DNA from: Plasmopara viticola
Lineage: Eukaryota > Oomycota > Peronosporomycetes > Peronosporales > Peronosporaceae
Assembly (NCBI GenBank): GCA_001695595.3
Contig: MBPM02000035.1
Span: 434,001 to 498,000, forward strand
DNA length: 64,000 nucleotides
Direction: 5' to 3'
Under the pieces are notes generated by a model. It searched no databases, had not been told where the DNA came from, and saw only the letters and a program-made list of their open reading frames with translations. Shown here in pieces: positions 1 through 11,720 of this stretch (the stretch's first letter is position 1; every line of letters begins with the position of its first letter). A program made the translations under genes and the position numbers.

Positions 1-51
1 ACACTGTTGAGAAAAGCCGTGTCGACGCCCAGCTGTTCCATTTGTGGCGCT
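1..51 (-). pseudogene. Ty1/copia reverse-transcriptase relic (cut by window edge)
   Basis: On the minus strand this reads MEQLGVDTAFLNSV. That matches the RT segment of the intact copia element at 19-23.5 kb (MEQLDVDTAFLNSV). Similarity stops near base 51. It is a fragment of an older copy of the same or a close family, and the rest lies outside the window or is lost. Confidence 0.75.
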
Positions 52-2290
52 CACTGTCTTTAACGTTGCGTTATTTAGTCGACAATGCTAAAGCTCGGCT
101 TCAATTGAATACATGGCACTCCGCGTCGCCGTCCGTGATAAAATAGTTCAGCATGCCTTGCTTTTGACCCGTCACCACGTGCTCCTTACCACACCCTTGT
201 CGCCGGTAATCTTCACCGTTATACCTTGAGCTGCCCCAGCCAGCAGTAAATACACTTTCTCGGTCAGGTCCTATGCGTGAAGCGTGACCTTTAGATCTGC
301 TCTAACCCACAAATGAGGCTGCGCAACGGTTTGAGAGTCATGCAAATTAAACTTCACCTCGGTCTTTGCACTGGACACACTCCAAGGCATCTTTCTTTCC
401 GTTTAATCGATTAGCAGCGCATTGGTGCAATACCGTTATGCATCCGACATGAACCAACTATCGCTCTGAAACGCCTCAATGCACTAAACACTACTTGGAC
501 TTATTGCATAGATTATTAAAGCATAAGATGTAAAGCCCGTCATTGCGTGAACCGCATTGGCATTGCAGACTTCATAATTTACAGTTTGTCAACGAATGTG
601 GTACATTTTACAGGATAGCACACGGTTGGATTCTCAGACAGACTCCGTTTGGGATCTATGCGCTTAAGCTGAAAAAAAATCCTCGCTTGTCACATATGAA
701 GCCCGCTTAAGAAGACGCCACACGTGCTGCTTCTTCAAATGCTGCTTGACAAAAAGCAGTCGCTACCTCTGGCGCACCTTCTCTTGCTCATAAGGATCTT
801 AGATGTGACATATACACGTATTTGGTGTTCATTCCGCGATTGACTTGACCCCAAATACCAAATTTTGAGTGACGAGGCGAAAACCTTTGCCGAAGCATCA
901 AGTTGAAGCGATCGATGAGCTCTTCGAGAAGCATCAAAAGGTCGAACCTATGCGTAAAGTAAATCATTGCACTGCAGTCCGACCTCCTGCGTGGAGAAAG
1001 CAACATGTGATAGGCAAATTGATCATTTTTTCAATAAGCTGAGCGATGCCACCATCCCGCTCGGAAACCACCTCTTGCCTCTTGGTAGAAATGTAAACAG
1101 CGTTCGAGATCTGATGTAATGACTCTATCAGATCCGTATGCAAGACAAAGACGTTTCTCTAAAGGCTGTGAACGCGCCAAATAGTATACTTCGAGAATAG
1201 CTTCTGGTGCCACAAGTGTTGAAAAGGTAGACCTTTCAATCGCATAATGGTCAACATTCTCCGTCACATGCGAGACTTTGCTCCACGACGGTGTTTTTGT
1301 CCATACAAAAGCTGAGAAAAATCAAGCGATCTAGAAGTTCATCTTAAGAATCTTTAATTGTAAGTGACGCTAAAAAATCAGATCTAAACGAGAGTATCTT
1401 CTGCGCGCTAAAGATTCCAGTCGTTGGTTGTTCTACAAGGGAGAATTGGAGATCAAGGCGGGCAATATCGGCGCACAACGTAGAACGGGAATCAACTACG
1501 GCAATGGTTGGGTCAGCTATTTACAATAGCTCACGCGGAATTATACTGAAATGGTTTAGCCGCTAACCCGCTTGCTTAAGAAAGACACTGAGTGAAAGGG
1601 GGAGCAACAAACACAGAATGAGTTTGGGCCCATCAAGCGGATTTGTGCGAAGCCTCTGTGCTTGCAGTCCCTGACATTTCCAAGCCAATTCATGTTGTTT
1701 TCATTCGGATGTGCATCTATGCAACACGATAGCAATGGTCATGAGAGAGTTATCTTCAATCAATCGAGACATTTGAAGTCAGCGAAAGAAGGAGCTACTC
1801 GCGAGGAAGTATGCCCTTGTCATGTTCCAAGTTCACTTTCTGGGTGAATAGCGCTTCGTGACCTACTCAGATCATACATAATTGTCCACTGCAGAAAAGA
1901 CCCCTCATATGTACCAAGGAATGGCAAGGTGTATTTCATGTAAAAATTTGTCGTACAATATAAGTGTGAAAGAAGGATCATTTTGTCTGATGCGCTCTCG
2001 ATACGTCTTACTGCGAAGCAGTAAAGATATGGTGCGCTATCTCAAAGATTGAAGGGATGAGAGTCTACAAAAGCTGTCGCAAAGTAGCGATCGAGGATCG
2101 GCCGACAATCAGGTCGCGAAAGATTACTTCGATCTGGGATTAACGAGGAAGAATACCATAAATTATGGTCCCAATTGGCATTGTCTGCCGTTCAATTACC
2201 ATGATAGTCTCCTGAGGGTCACTTCGAGCATGAGAGGACTTTTTAAGTCTTTCGTGACCATTATTGGCCCTTAAAACACAAATTAGTACG
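52..2290. other. No gene recognised
   Basis: Only short chance open frames are present. The minus-strand reading of about 100-400 has stretches that look loosely protein-like but interrupted, and I could not match them to a family. No RNA gene or clear repeat was seen. Confidence 0.5.
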
Positions 2291-2294
2291 CAAA

Positions 2295-2610
2295 CACATG
2301 TGCACGTGTGGGGTGTATCAGCGCGTAAAGTCTTTGAGTTCAGGTCAGGCTCAACTTCGTCCACTTCCTGTCCTAAGTGACAGTTGGGAGCTCGTGAGCA
2401 TTGACTTCGTCTCGGAACTTTCTGCAGACTTGCAAGGGCAAAACGGCGTATTTGTCAAAGTAGACTCATTTAGCAAGATGGTCCATGTGACAGTCATTCG
2501 AGATGTATCGACGCGGAATTAACAGCACTTGTTTTAGAAGATTCTATGTTTCAACTTCATAGTTTGCATGAAGGCATCGTTTTCAATCGAGACTCTCAGC
2601 TAACCCCCGG
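2295..2610 (+). pseudogene. Ty3/gypsy integrase relic
   Basis: The translation begins CGVYQRVKSLSSGQAQLRPL and continues with SIDFVSEL and VDSFSKMVHV. This is the end of the integrase zinc finger (CxxCQRxK, first Cys retained, second changed to Tyr) followed by the start of the DDE core (canonical SMDFxxGLP, VDRFSKMVH). A stop follows after VIRDVSTRN, and a short further stretch (KASFSIETLS) resembles the next conserved block. The rest of the element is not visible nearby. Confidence 0.75.
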
Positions 2611-2639
2611 CTCATGCGAACAGGGGTCAAATGCCTATG

Positions 2640-3640
2640 AACGACGACGAATAAAAACGGGAAAAGGGACGAAAAGCGCAAGTAACGACTAGCACTTTCT
2701 TTCACTACTCGTTTGTTTGTCAACTAATTAAGCCAACCAGAACGACCAACTATCCTGACCAACTATCCTGACCGGATAGTTGGTCGTTTTGGTTGGCTTA
2801 AATAGTTGACTGTCTAAATTGTGGCAGGGAATTGTGAGCTCAGCATCTGATAGACAAATCTGCTTTGCAATTTTCAAGTAGTGCTCGCACGACAATTCTA
2901 TTGGGTTATGAACCAAAGCCTCGGTTTCCCTGACTTGACATCCACTTTGCCCCCTTAAAAAAGCATCCGCCCGAAACAAGAGTAAGGGAACGAACGTTTG
3001 TACGAGAAATTCAAATGAAGACGGTGCTTGAAAGAGCAATTTATGGTAATTGGTATGTAGAGTGATCAAGCTGGAGTACCTAACTTGCAAGTTGGACAAG
3101 TCAACTTTAAGCACAAGATTTACAAGGCATAGGCTATCATCCGCCTTACGATGATAATTTCTCAGTTGTAGTTGATTAGTTGTGCTAGTAATGCGCATGA
3201 TGCATGGTCACGACTAAAAGAAAATTTGAGACAAAGAGTCTGGCGAGTAACATTTGATTTCGTCATCGGTTCTTGGAGGTCGAGACGAAGGCGTTTTGAA
3301 GAATATAAACAAGATCTAGACCATATAGAAGAACCCAGACGCAGTAAGCAGTTCAACTGATCAGGACGACTTATTTAGACCGGTTTTTAGAAATCTAAGC
3401 GAGTTGTACGCGTTTCTTATCACAGCATTAGAGGCAAAAAAGATCCGTTGTCGCTTACAGTTAATTAATTGTCCAATGCTGCTATGGCTAGCCGGTTTTC
3501 GTGTAAACTAAGCTCAACCGTTTACCGCCGTCGATTTGCAAAACTTACACCTTGTAGATAAAAACTGCAGATTTTGGCTAATTTTATAGGTAAAAAGCCT
3601 ACGGTCGGGAATCGTAGTTTAAGATATAATTAGCAGTGCT
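2640..3640 (+). mobile_element. Decayed copia-type 5' end with gag remnant
   Basis: This stretch shares scattered but collinear similarity with the reverse complement of 13,330-14,310. Examples are the ACGACGAATAA start, the TTCTTTCACTACTCG block and a shared block around 3400-3510. Frames at 3190-3230 (SNAHDAWSRLKENLRQRV) and 3395-3440 (SELYAFLITALEAK) resemble the UBN2/copia Gag pattern 'A.EAW..L...' and 'Y..L..ALEAK'. Both copies carry stops and frameshifts. Family membership is inferred from these motifs only. Confidence 0.5.
2719..2810. repeat. Long imperfect palindrome (hairpin)
   Basis: Arms at 2719-2755 and 2774-2810 are reverse complements over 37 nt with two mismatches, separated by an 18-nt loop. 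The loop repeats the arm motif ACCAACTATCCTG in direct orientation. The palindrome lies inside the copia-type relic and is not clearly present in the sister relic at 13-14 kb. Confidence 0.85.
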
Positions 3641-6600
3641 GACGTAGACTTTGCCAAATAGAAGTGTGAGTTCAGGCCTGTTATCATTTCATAATATCAA
3701 AAGCCAATATGCGTCACACATCACGACTGCCGCACTCAAAGGATTATTAATATGATTTGTCAATTCCGAGACCTAGTGTATTCGTTACACTTTTAAAACA
3801 TGAAGTAAATTTACTCTAATTTTGTGAAGAACAAACAGCTGATTCATATGCTATCTAGCAATGTAATGTATACTTCCGCGCAAAGGTCGATGAACCAAGT
3901 GCTGCATCTCTATTAGCTCTTTAATACTAAGCACTGCCTTCTTTTGACATTCGGACTAACACCTGGATTAAATCACACAAATTGGTAGTATTAACTAGTA
4001 TAGAAATTTAGATCGTGTATGTCGTTATACCCTGACCTGTAGCTTGCATTATCAAGTCGCTCCGTTTAAATGGTCATTGCATACGCTGCACCTACCTAAG
4101 CCAGTTTCAATGCCGCCCAACGCTCGTTTGCGAGTGACCAGTATGCTCGATACGCTTGGCACAAGAGCATGAGGTGCAATAACGACAAATAAACATCTTT
4201 TGAACTCTTCGATCGCGGTTGGAGTACAAGTTTTTGTCCGACAATCCGGTTGTTTTTTACGAAGAAATGTTGGCCTTCATAAATGCTAATAATATAAGAG
4301 CTGCGAGCGACGCACATCTATTAGAGTCGGATTATAACAGGTTCTTTCTTACGTAGACTATCGATCTTGTTTGAAAGCTAGAATAAGTACCGTCAATGCT
4401 AGCCGTAACGGTGGTGTGCACAAAAATGCGCTCATGAAATGTCGATGATGACCAAGGATCACTATAGCATCTAGTACAAAGTTCCTAAAAGGTCTACTTT
4501 CTGATCGTTTTTGCGACAGTCTGAGAAAAAAAAGGCGAGTAAAGCGGCAATTCCAATATGAGCTTGTTGGGCCTTACACTGGTCGTCAGCTACCGTCGGA
4601 CAGTCGTCGTGTGGCCTATGCTCTACAACACCATACCAAGGTCAGCAAGGCGGCTTCCAAGAATTTTGAGATGCGCTGCTCGTGGCCGCTACGCCTCTAG
4701 TTTTGTAGCACTAAGCGTTGTATAATAGAAAGCGCGGATACGTGATTAAAAGCGGGGCCTTGCTCTCCGACGATAGACTTAAATAATAGTTTAAGGTGAA
4801 ATTATAAATGCGGTCACGCGATCTTTCTTCTCGGTACATGCTAGCAGTGCAGCGCCGATGATAAAACTGGACGCGTCACGGACGACACTGATTTGTCATT
4901 CAGATCCGGCAAGGTCTAAATCAGCTTCTAATTCGCTCTATTTGAACCAACCGAATGCTTCTTCGTGCTGGGTTTCGAGTCCACTACTTTTTATTATTAA
5001 TAAGATAAAACAGTGGTCTTGCTACATTTACGTAACTTGCGCTAGGTATTTGAAACGGCCGAGCCAATTTTGAAAGTCTGTCTATGACAACGGAGTTTCC
5101 CAACATACAATGACCTTGACATTATTAGAATGTGTTTGGAAGACATATTTTTAGCACCCTTGAATAAGCTTTCTTATATGCTGGAGGTACATTGATATGC
5201 ATTAGTGTAGACTTTACTCTTGCGCGTGGACTTGAGCACTGTCTGCAAGTAAGCAATGTGGTTTTTCATGCCTGTCTTCTTATTCGATGGACAATATTGT
5301 CATCGACCTATGTCTGTGCATACGCCATGTGTTCCTAATCAACCGAGCCACCATGCGATAAAGCTTTACAAGTCCTTTTATGAGCTTATGGATTCTCACT
5401 TACCACTACTGCTCAGAATGCTGTCAACGGTCAATTATACGTCATTCTTTCACTTGATAGTATTCGCCGCTTAATTTAAGTGTGCTGTATTTTGTACATT
5501 CTGTCATACTGTTTTTCAGCACAACTTTTCTGGAATCGGCACCTGTGGTGAAGTTGGTGTACTCATTTAGCTCATTTAAGGCGAGTGCTTTGTACAATAT
5601 AGTATTTGGCCTTCTGACACGAACCAAATCCGCATCATATTTCTAGCGAAATCGTTTGTCAATGACGTCACACTGTTTATTTACTTGAGATCACTTTCGT
5701 GCAACACAGTGTATAGGCTCCAGAATTTAATGTTGTAATGCTTATCAGTTGGTGATCCCGAGGGTGTGTGTTGTGAGATCATATTCTGATATATCTGCCT
5801 TAAATTCTATTACAGATATGACGAATGCTTCAAAAAAAAGATCCACGCACACCTTCTGTTTACAGGTCGTAAAGTAAATATTTCGGCAATTATGTCGGCC
5901 TTATAAGCCTCGCTAAACTCTTGTTTTTGATCGTACCATTTCCTCTTAATTGGGCGGTATTGCCATTTACCAACATGTCTGCGTTAGACACACAAACAGA
6001 CCTATCACTGCTTGATGAGCGTCATGCGTTGCCGTACTCTTTTTTAAAGATTGACGGTCTCTAAGTACCACATTTATGTCTACACAATTAAGCATTGGTG
6101 TCCAGCAAGAAAGTATTCTTATCAACTTTATATTAACTTTGTCCAGCAGAAAGTTTCTTAGCGCCTTTATAGTAAATTATCAGTGCTTAGTGGAAACTAT
6201 GCTCTCTTACATGTGCCAGTAGAGCAGCTTCCAGATATCTCGATCTTAATCTAGTTGTCTCACAACAAGCGAGTGCAGCGTTGCGCAGTGGGCATTTTGT
6301 ATCTTCATAATTTTGCTTACAATATTTTTACCTGCAGTCGGCCATTCGTAATAGGCGACTATTATTGTTATCGCATCATCGGAATGTTGTGTTTGTCGTA
6401 TATTTCAACTGTTCCGTCTTTACATACTGGGCTTTTTGGACACAGAGCCTAGAATTTTTCGTGTACTGCGATAGGTGCGTGTGTCAGCATTTTGCTTGGC
6501 TATTTTTCCCCTTCTGAGCCCATAGCCACAATGGAGTGGTATTTAGTGAGCGCGCGAATTAGCCAAATAACGTTTGTTTACACTGCTAAGGCATGAACGA

Positions 6601-6735
6601 CATAGTCTTTTGATATTTTTAACGAGTTATAGCATGCTGCGCCAGCGGCTAAGACCACAATGACGGTACCGACTTTGGCAGGCTGAGCGCAGATTCATAC
6701 TCTTTTACAAGTCAGCAACATTCTTTCCATGACGA
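3641..6735. other. No gene recognised; small repeats only
   Basis: Only chance open frames of 60-75 codons are present. Two small structures stand out. One is a degenerate direct duplication of about 45 bp at 6,091-6,178 (GTCCAGCA(A)GAAAGT start). The other is a 60-bp dispersed motif at 6,005-6,065 whose reverse complement is at about 12,785-12,845 (TGATGAGCG..GCCGTACTCTTTTT..TTGACGGTC). Confidence 0.5.
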
Positions 6736-6739
6736 AGTG

Positions 6740-8436
6740 TTACCAGCAAGGAAATCGCACTGGTAAGCTTGCCAATGGTGTAGCTGCAACTATCGAGGTC
6801 TTAGACTGTCGGGAAATAGCGCCTGATTCTCGAATGAGCTTTGGCATGCCCGCATAGAGCAGGACACAGCGATTAACTAATAATATCCCAGTAATCAAAC
6901 AAAGTGTGGAATCATTGTGTGCCGGGCGTTTGAAGGGCAAGCAGACGGTCACGGTGTTTCCGTCTCGTTCAATGATGAAGACGACACGTGCGTTGGAGCG
7001 TGTTCACACAGATGTCACGGGGCCGATGAGAACTTCTTCGAAGGGTTGTGCCAAGTACGTTTTTACTTTGCGGATGATTTTTCACGATATGTTGCGTTAT
7101 TTCGGATCAAGAGCAAGAGAGAAGTGGCTGGCATATTCAAGTATTTCCTGACGTTATACGAACACCAATGGGGTGCACGGCTAAGGTGTTTGCGATCCGA
7201 CAGCGGAACCGAGTTTGTAAACAAGAAAATGGCTGGAATATGCCAATAGAACGGCGTTGTACACCAGCGCTCCGTTCCATACAGCCCTCAGCAAAACGGA
7301 GTGGCGGAGCGTACGGACAGGACAACTATGGAGAAAGCCCGCAGCATGTTACACTACAAAAGCGCGTTGACGGAATGGTGGGCGGAAGCGGTTTATTCAA
7401 CTAATCGCTCTAGTAACACGGTCCATCCTGACATTACGCCGTACGAGCTAGCTTTCAAGATGATACCTCAAATGAATCACCTGCACGTATTTGGTTCGCA
7501 AGTCTACACTCATATTGACGATGTGAAGCGGACCAAACTGAAACCCAGGAGTTTCAAGTGTATGTTTCTCGGCTATGCAGAGAGTGTCAAGGGCTATCGC
7601 TTGTTTGACTTGGAGAATGCCAAGATTAAAATGACCCGCTCTGTAAAGTGGATGCGCGTGAGGTGGGCGGCATTAACGACACGCAAGAGCTCAAGCCGGA
7701 ACCAATCGTTCAAGTAATGAAGGATGGTGATGAAGTCAATGTTCAGCACCAAGTGGATTGACAGCCAGTTCCGGACGATCCCACGGGAGCTGTCGAAGAG
7801 ACAATCGCGGATAACAAAATGGATGATATAGATTGTACGCCAAGCACCGTTGTACAGCGGCTAATGCCTTCTGAGAGCCCTGTCCGATACAGGCTTGAGC
7901 TAATGGAGTATCATCAACCGTTCCGAGTGCGACAAGAAGATCGTTTGGTGTTTTAGCCTGAAGTGGAGCGAACAAGAATAAGAGTTTATGCTAAGAAACG
8001 GCTCCGATGGTGGGGAGTCGACAGAAGACAGTGAGGGCTCATAGACTCCGAAGTGTGCTAGGATTGATGAAGTTGGACTAATTACGGAAGCCGTTCTTGC
8101 CTACGCCGTGAGTATTGACGATGATACGGACTCACCGACTACGTATGCTCAGGCAATGGCAAGCGACGATGCAACAAAATGGCGTAGAGCAATGGATACT
8201 GAGCTTCGCTGCAGAGAATAAAACGTGAACATTATAGCCACGAGGAAATATTGGACGCACAATTTGGATATTTGCCAAGAAGCATGATCAGAATGGCGCT
8301 ATCGTGCGATACAAGGCACGACTGGTCGCGAAAGGTTTCAAGCAGAAGTATGGCGTCGACTTTTTCGAGACTTATTCCCCGGTTGCTAACATGTATTCAA
8401 TTCGAATAATCCTCGCAGTATGTGCTGAATGCGACT
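6740..8436 (+). pseudogene. Decayed Ty1/copia pol (integrase to RT), same family as 19-23.5 kb element
   Basis: Frame-shifted readings follow the intact pol at 19266-22664 closely: ESLCAGRLKGKQTVTVFPSR (zinc finger), RVHTDVTGPM (first catalytic Asp), LRSDSGTEFVNKKMAGICQ (second Asp; N to S), TPYELAFKMIPQMNHL, then RT pieces (YKARLVAKGFKQKYGVDFFE). Several in-frame stops (for example after ICQ) and frameshifts kill it. Similarity ends at about 8436 inside the RT, just before the residues corresponding to GYQMEQ. It is an old, 3'-truncated copy in the opposite orientation to the young element. Confidence 0.88.
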
Positions 8437-8960
8437 AGAAATGATATAATAGAGTTCGCAACGATGTGCGGTGTGCGTAGCTACCAAGAAGATGCACGAG
8501 TCCTTCAGGACTTGAGAAAACGATTTGGGATCAAGAGAGAGAGCGTGCTGACAACGTAACATGCTCGGACGTTGCGGGACTAATGATATCCGCGTCGACG
8601 TCCAGATACAGGTACGTCGTCTGCTTTAATATGATGAAAAACCGCTACATGACAATATGCCCACTGTGCAAGAAAAATGACGTGCCGGCCGCGTTAGCTA
8701 TGTTTAAGTTGAGGCAAAAAACTTGGGAGACAAAGCGATCTGGCGCTACAACGGCGGCGAGTTCAACAACGCGACAGGGGAAGCCGCATGCAAGAACAAG
8801 TTTGCCAAGCAAGAGTTTACAAAACCATTAGCATCAAGTACGACAGCATGGTGGGCCGTATGAAGCGCTGATTGACGCGGCCTCGGAATGCCTCACTGGT
8901 TCAAAGCGATGGGAACGGCAAAACGTGGGTTTTCAGAAGTGCTGTACCATATGGTTTTGA
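8437..8960 (+). pseudogene. Second, different copia integrase relic
   Basis: A reading containing CSDVCGT, then after frameshifts IWRYNGGEFNNATGEAACKN (about 8,735-8,800), resembles the copia integrase pattern 'D.CGPM' and 'LRTDNGGEF'. The sequence is unlike the family of the neighbouring relic. It appears to be a separate, older insertion abutting it. No ends are recognisable. Confidence 0.5.
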
Positions 8961-9458
8961 TAGTACAAGCCTGATGTCAAGGTTGAGAATGGTGGTCCAC
9001 TGTATTCTCATTAGATGGAAAAATTCTCATTAATCTAAATACTTGAAGTCACGACTGCGGTAATCCTGTTGATTTGTCACTCACAGCAGATTGGATAAGA
9101 AGAGCGCATAGTTCTAACAGCTTAGTCATCGAGCTTCGGGACAGCGACGCCACCCAACGGTGAAGAGGCTCTTCATTTTGATCATGTTACGCTTAAATCA
9201 ACATCACAACAGCAGCACTATGAAGATCGAGTAGAAGAAATGGTGCTATCCTCGGACATTGATGATATAGTGCACTTTAGTGCTTTAAGTAGTACCCACA
9301 GTTGTGACTTGTATCATAGCGGGGCTCTCGTATTCTGTAATGTGTTCGGTGGCTTTCTACAGATATCAGTTTTTTTTGCTCAAGGAAATACATATGTGAA
9401 GCTTCTCACTATTGCATTAGTGACGAAAATCTACAATTTATATGATTTAGTACTTTAG
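8961..9458. other. No gene recognised
   Basis: The plus strand has a 72-codon open frame (9240-9458) and some acidic protein-like reading (for example GEEALHFDHV). It could be the linker of the preceding copia relic, but it carries no conserved motif. Confidence 0.4.
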
Positions 9459-9744
9459 CAAATACGCTAAATATCGGCCGAGCCGATATTGAGCGTATTT
9501 TCTAAAGAGGGGGATCAGTAATTTCTATACCGTACTACAAACAACAAATTTTATGTGTAAAGAAAATACGCTAGCCGATATTTAGCGTATTTTCTAAAGA
9601 GGGGGATCAGTAATTTCTATACCGTACTACAAACAACAAATTTTATGTGTAAAGAAAATACGCTAGCCGATATTTAGCGTATTTTCTAAAGAGGGGGATC
9701 AGTAATTTCTATACCGTACTACAAACAACAAATTTTATGTGTAA
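9459..9744. repeat. 92-bp tandem repeat with embedded palindrome, about 3 copies
   Basis: The block CTAAAGAGGGGGATCAGTAA recurs at 9502, 9594 and 9686, an exact 92-bp period, with near-identical sequence through TTTTATGTGTAAA. Each unit contains a hairpin: arms AAAATACGCTA / TAGCGTATTTT around a loop of about 9 nt. The first unit carries a longer palindrome (about 9460-9500), with 19-nt arms including AATATCGGC/GCCGATATT. The later units have lost about 13 bp of it. No open frame runs through the array. Confidence 0.92.
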
Positions 9745-9954
9745 AATTTAAATGCCGTGTGTACCTTCCAGTGTGCTTCTTACTTTCTTTAATAATGTGT
9801 ATTCGTATCTGTACAGAAATCATTTTCGACTCAATTCATCGCACTAACACACAGCCTATCCAAAATATGTTCAGCAACCAGTGCGAAGTACAATCCTTCT
9901 GCTGGCTCCTCTATATCATCCTGACGCAATGATCAATAAGAAGAACAGAAATCG

Positions 9955-10092
9955 AGCTGGTGATCAAGGCGACCCAATGATCAAAAAGCAGGAAAATGTT
10001 GATATTTTCATTGGTCTTGCCTGCTGGGATCGCGAATGCGTTGAAGAAGAGTTTCCAGCCGTCTTATCGCGCGCTTCTTTATATGCTTCATG
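9955..10092 (+). pseudogene. GIP-like C-terminal fragment
   Basis: The plus-strand reading GDPMIKKQENVDIFIGLACW followed by EEEFPAVLSRAS aligns with the C-terminal barrel of the intact gene at 10906-11676 (GGPLVKEKGDQGDILIGLIGW, EGYPTVFSRVS). Only this last third is left. It has no start, signal peptide or N-terminal half, so it is a remnant of a further family member in opposite orientation to the intact neighbour. Confidence 0.75.
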
Positions 10093-10287
10093 AGTTAGAT
10101 CCTATTTCGCAAGCCTGTAGGCAAACTCTTTGTTCTCTCTACCTGGACCGGAAAATAACAGAAAATTGTACATTACAGGCAATCATTATTGCAAATATCA
10201 TGCCGTTGCTTCCATGACGTATTGAAGCGAATGTGGCTCCACTAGAAAAAAAAGTTATCTATGTAAAAGCAGGTTGACTGATGGGCT

Positions 10288-10334
10288 GTGGGATTGTCAA
10301 TATTTATTGCCAAAATAAATATTGACAATCCCAC
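10288..10334. repeat. Perfect 21-bp inverted repeat with 5-nt loop
   Basis: Arms at 10288-10308 and 10314-10334 are exact reverse complements around the loop GCCAA (left arm begins GTGGGATTGTCAATATT). It lies between a GIP fragment on plus and the 3' end of the GIP gene on minus. It could be a transposon scar or an extrusion-prone hairpin. No T-run follows that would suggest a terminator. Confidence 0.9.
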
Positions 10335-10905
10335 TCGAGTTGGCACGTACCTTTACAAAGCTCATCACAGCCCCATCATACAGCTGACTTCTGTAATGCC
10401 TGATGCAATATCATTCACAACACCATAAACTTAATACAAAGATGAGGACTACCTGTATAGGAAATCTGCGACACCCGAACAATGCAGTATCCATCGATAC
10501 TGTAAACTCAACTCAGTAGTTGTGTGAGGTATCTGGATCGTTGCTTCGGGAACGTATATGGAAATAAAGAGCTTCACTACAATCATCGCTTTTACTCAAA
10601 CCTGTCCTAGCTTTTCCTCTTATGTAAGAGCAAATTGGTGGTATACTGCTCACAGACGATGTGCAAAATACTCTATGTTAATAGACAGGAATTATTCACC
10701 GGGCAAATTTGGTGCACTTGCCCTCAGCGCCACTTAAATGCGCTCATTATAGATACCCTCCCAATATTTAGCACACCAGTTGCTTAATCCATTAAAGCTA
10801 ATGTTATGCGTTGACAGCGTCAATCCAATATGCACGGTGTAATACAAGTGATAAAATAGTAACATGTTATTGCAGTGCTAGCCCGAGCAATTCTTACAAG
10901 CTCAT
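10335..10905. other. Intergenic, no feature recognised
   Basis: Sequence downstream of the GIP-like gene (which runs on minus and ends at 10906). No open frame or repeat of note is visible. The gene's 3' UTR and polyadenylation site must lie here but cannot be placed from sequence alone. Confidence 0.4.
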
Positions 10906-11676
10906 CTACGGGCTTGCAATTACGGAATCAATCCATGGGATAGCGACCGACACGCGCGAAAATACGGTTGGATATCCCTCTCTGCCGCAGCCACAACCCC
11001 AGCCGATCAGACCAATGAGGATGTCACCCTGGTCACCTTTCTCCTTGACCAATGGACCACCAGTATCAAAATCGCACGTGTCTATGCCCTCAACACCGCC
11101 TGCGCACACGCTCGTTTCATCTATATCGAATACAGCAAAGCACCCATCGTAGCTCCAAACTCTCAGATCGACACCCTGCAGTTCGTACGAGACTTCGCCA
11201 TCGGAAACACTGGTCACACCCCAGCCCATGGCTGTTGCTGTCATGTTACTCGTAGTATCCGAACCGTCCGCTTTAGGAAGCCGAATGGGGATGTATTTGC
11301 TCGGAGTGGCCAGTACTAGCAGAACAAAGTCATAGCTCCCGAGTGAAGGATTGTAGTCCGGGTGAAAGTGAACTGACGCGACCGGAATCTGCTCGCCGTC
11401 CAGTGTCTGGTTTAGGTAGTGCGTACCTACCGATACGTAGTTAGGAACCTTATCTTCGAGGCATGAAACAACAGTGAGCACGAGTGTGGAAGCAATTAAA
11501 ACACCACCGCAATAGCTGTCAGCATCGACGATTTCGCGAAGGCCGACAGTATATGTCTTCGTGCCGTTGTTGACAGTTTGTCCCCCCAAAATAAGCCTCC
11601 GCGAATTTTGCTCAGCGTTGACGGCGAAACCAGCGATCGCTATCAGAGCAGCGGCAATGGTGGCAGAAATCTTCAT
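10906..11676 (-). CDS. Secreted glucanase-inhibitor-like protein (inactive trypsin-fold), 256 aa
   Basis: The protein is a chymotrypsin (S1) fold with a dead active site. Residues 1-21 are a signal peptide (MKISATIAAALIAIAGFAVN). A propeptide-like NSRRLILGG mimics the zymogen R-IVGG site. The usual 'LTAAHC' is LTVVSC, so His57 is Ser71. The catalytic Asp is kept (Asp116, SYDFVLL). 'GDSGGP' is FDTGGP, so Ser195 is Thr205. Disulfide cysteines 56/72, 179/191 and 201 and the GWGCGCG loop are kept, with N-glycosylation sites NGT, NQT and NMT. In Phytophthora such proteins (GIPs) bind and block plant endo-beta-1,3-glucanases in the apoplast; that role is inferred here from fold and family. I chose the start at 11676 rather than the upstream in-frame ATG at 11751, because it begins the signal peptide and lies 45 bp below a promoter-like box. 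Confidence 0.9.
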   Translation of the reverse strand: MKISATIAAALIAIAGFAVNAEQNSRRLILGGQTVNNGTKTYTVGLREIVDADSYCGGVLIASTLVLTVVSCLEDKVPNYVSVGTHYLNQTLDGEQIPVASVHFHPDYNPSLGSYDFVLLVLATPSKYIPIRLPKADGSDTTSNMTATAMGWGVTSVSDGEVSYELQGVDLRVWSYDGCFAVFDIDETSVCAGGVEGIDTCDFDTGGPLVKEKGDQGDILIGLIGWGCGCGREGYPTVFSRVSVAIPWIDSVIASP

Positions 11677-11720
11677 CGTGTTGTTAAGTGATGCGGCTTG
11701 GAAGGCGGTGTGGAATAGGA

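Noticed and set aside
9459..9744. Repeats with hairpins as a CRISPR array
   Set aside because: The 92-bp units follow each other with no unique spacers, and the surroundings are eukaryotic with retroelements and no cas genes.
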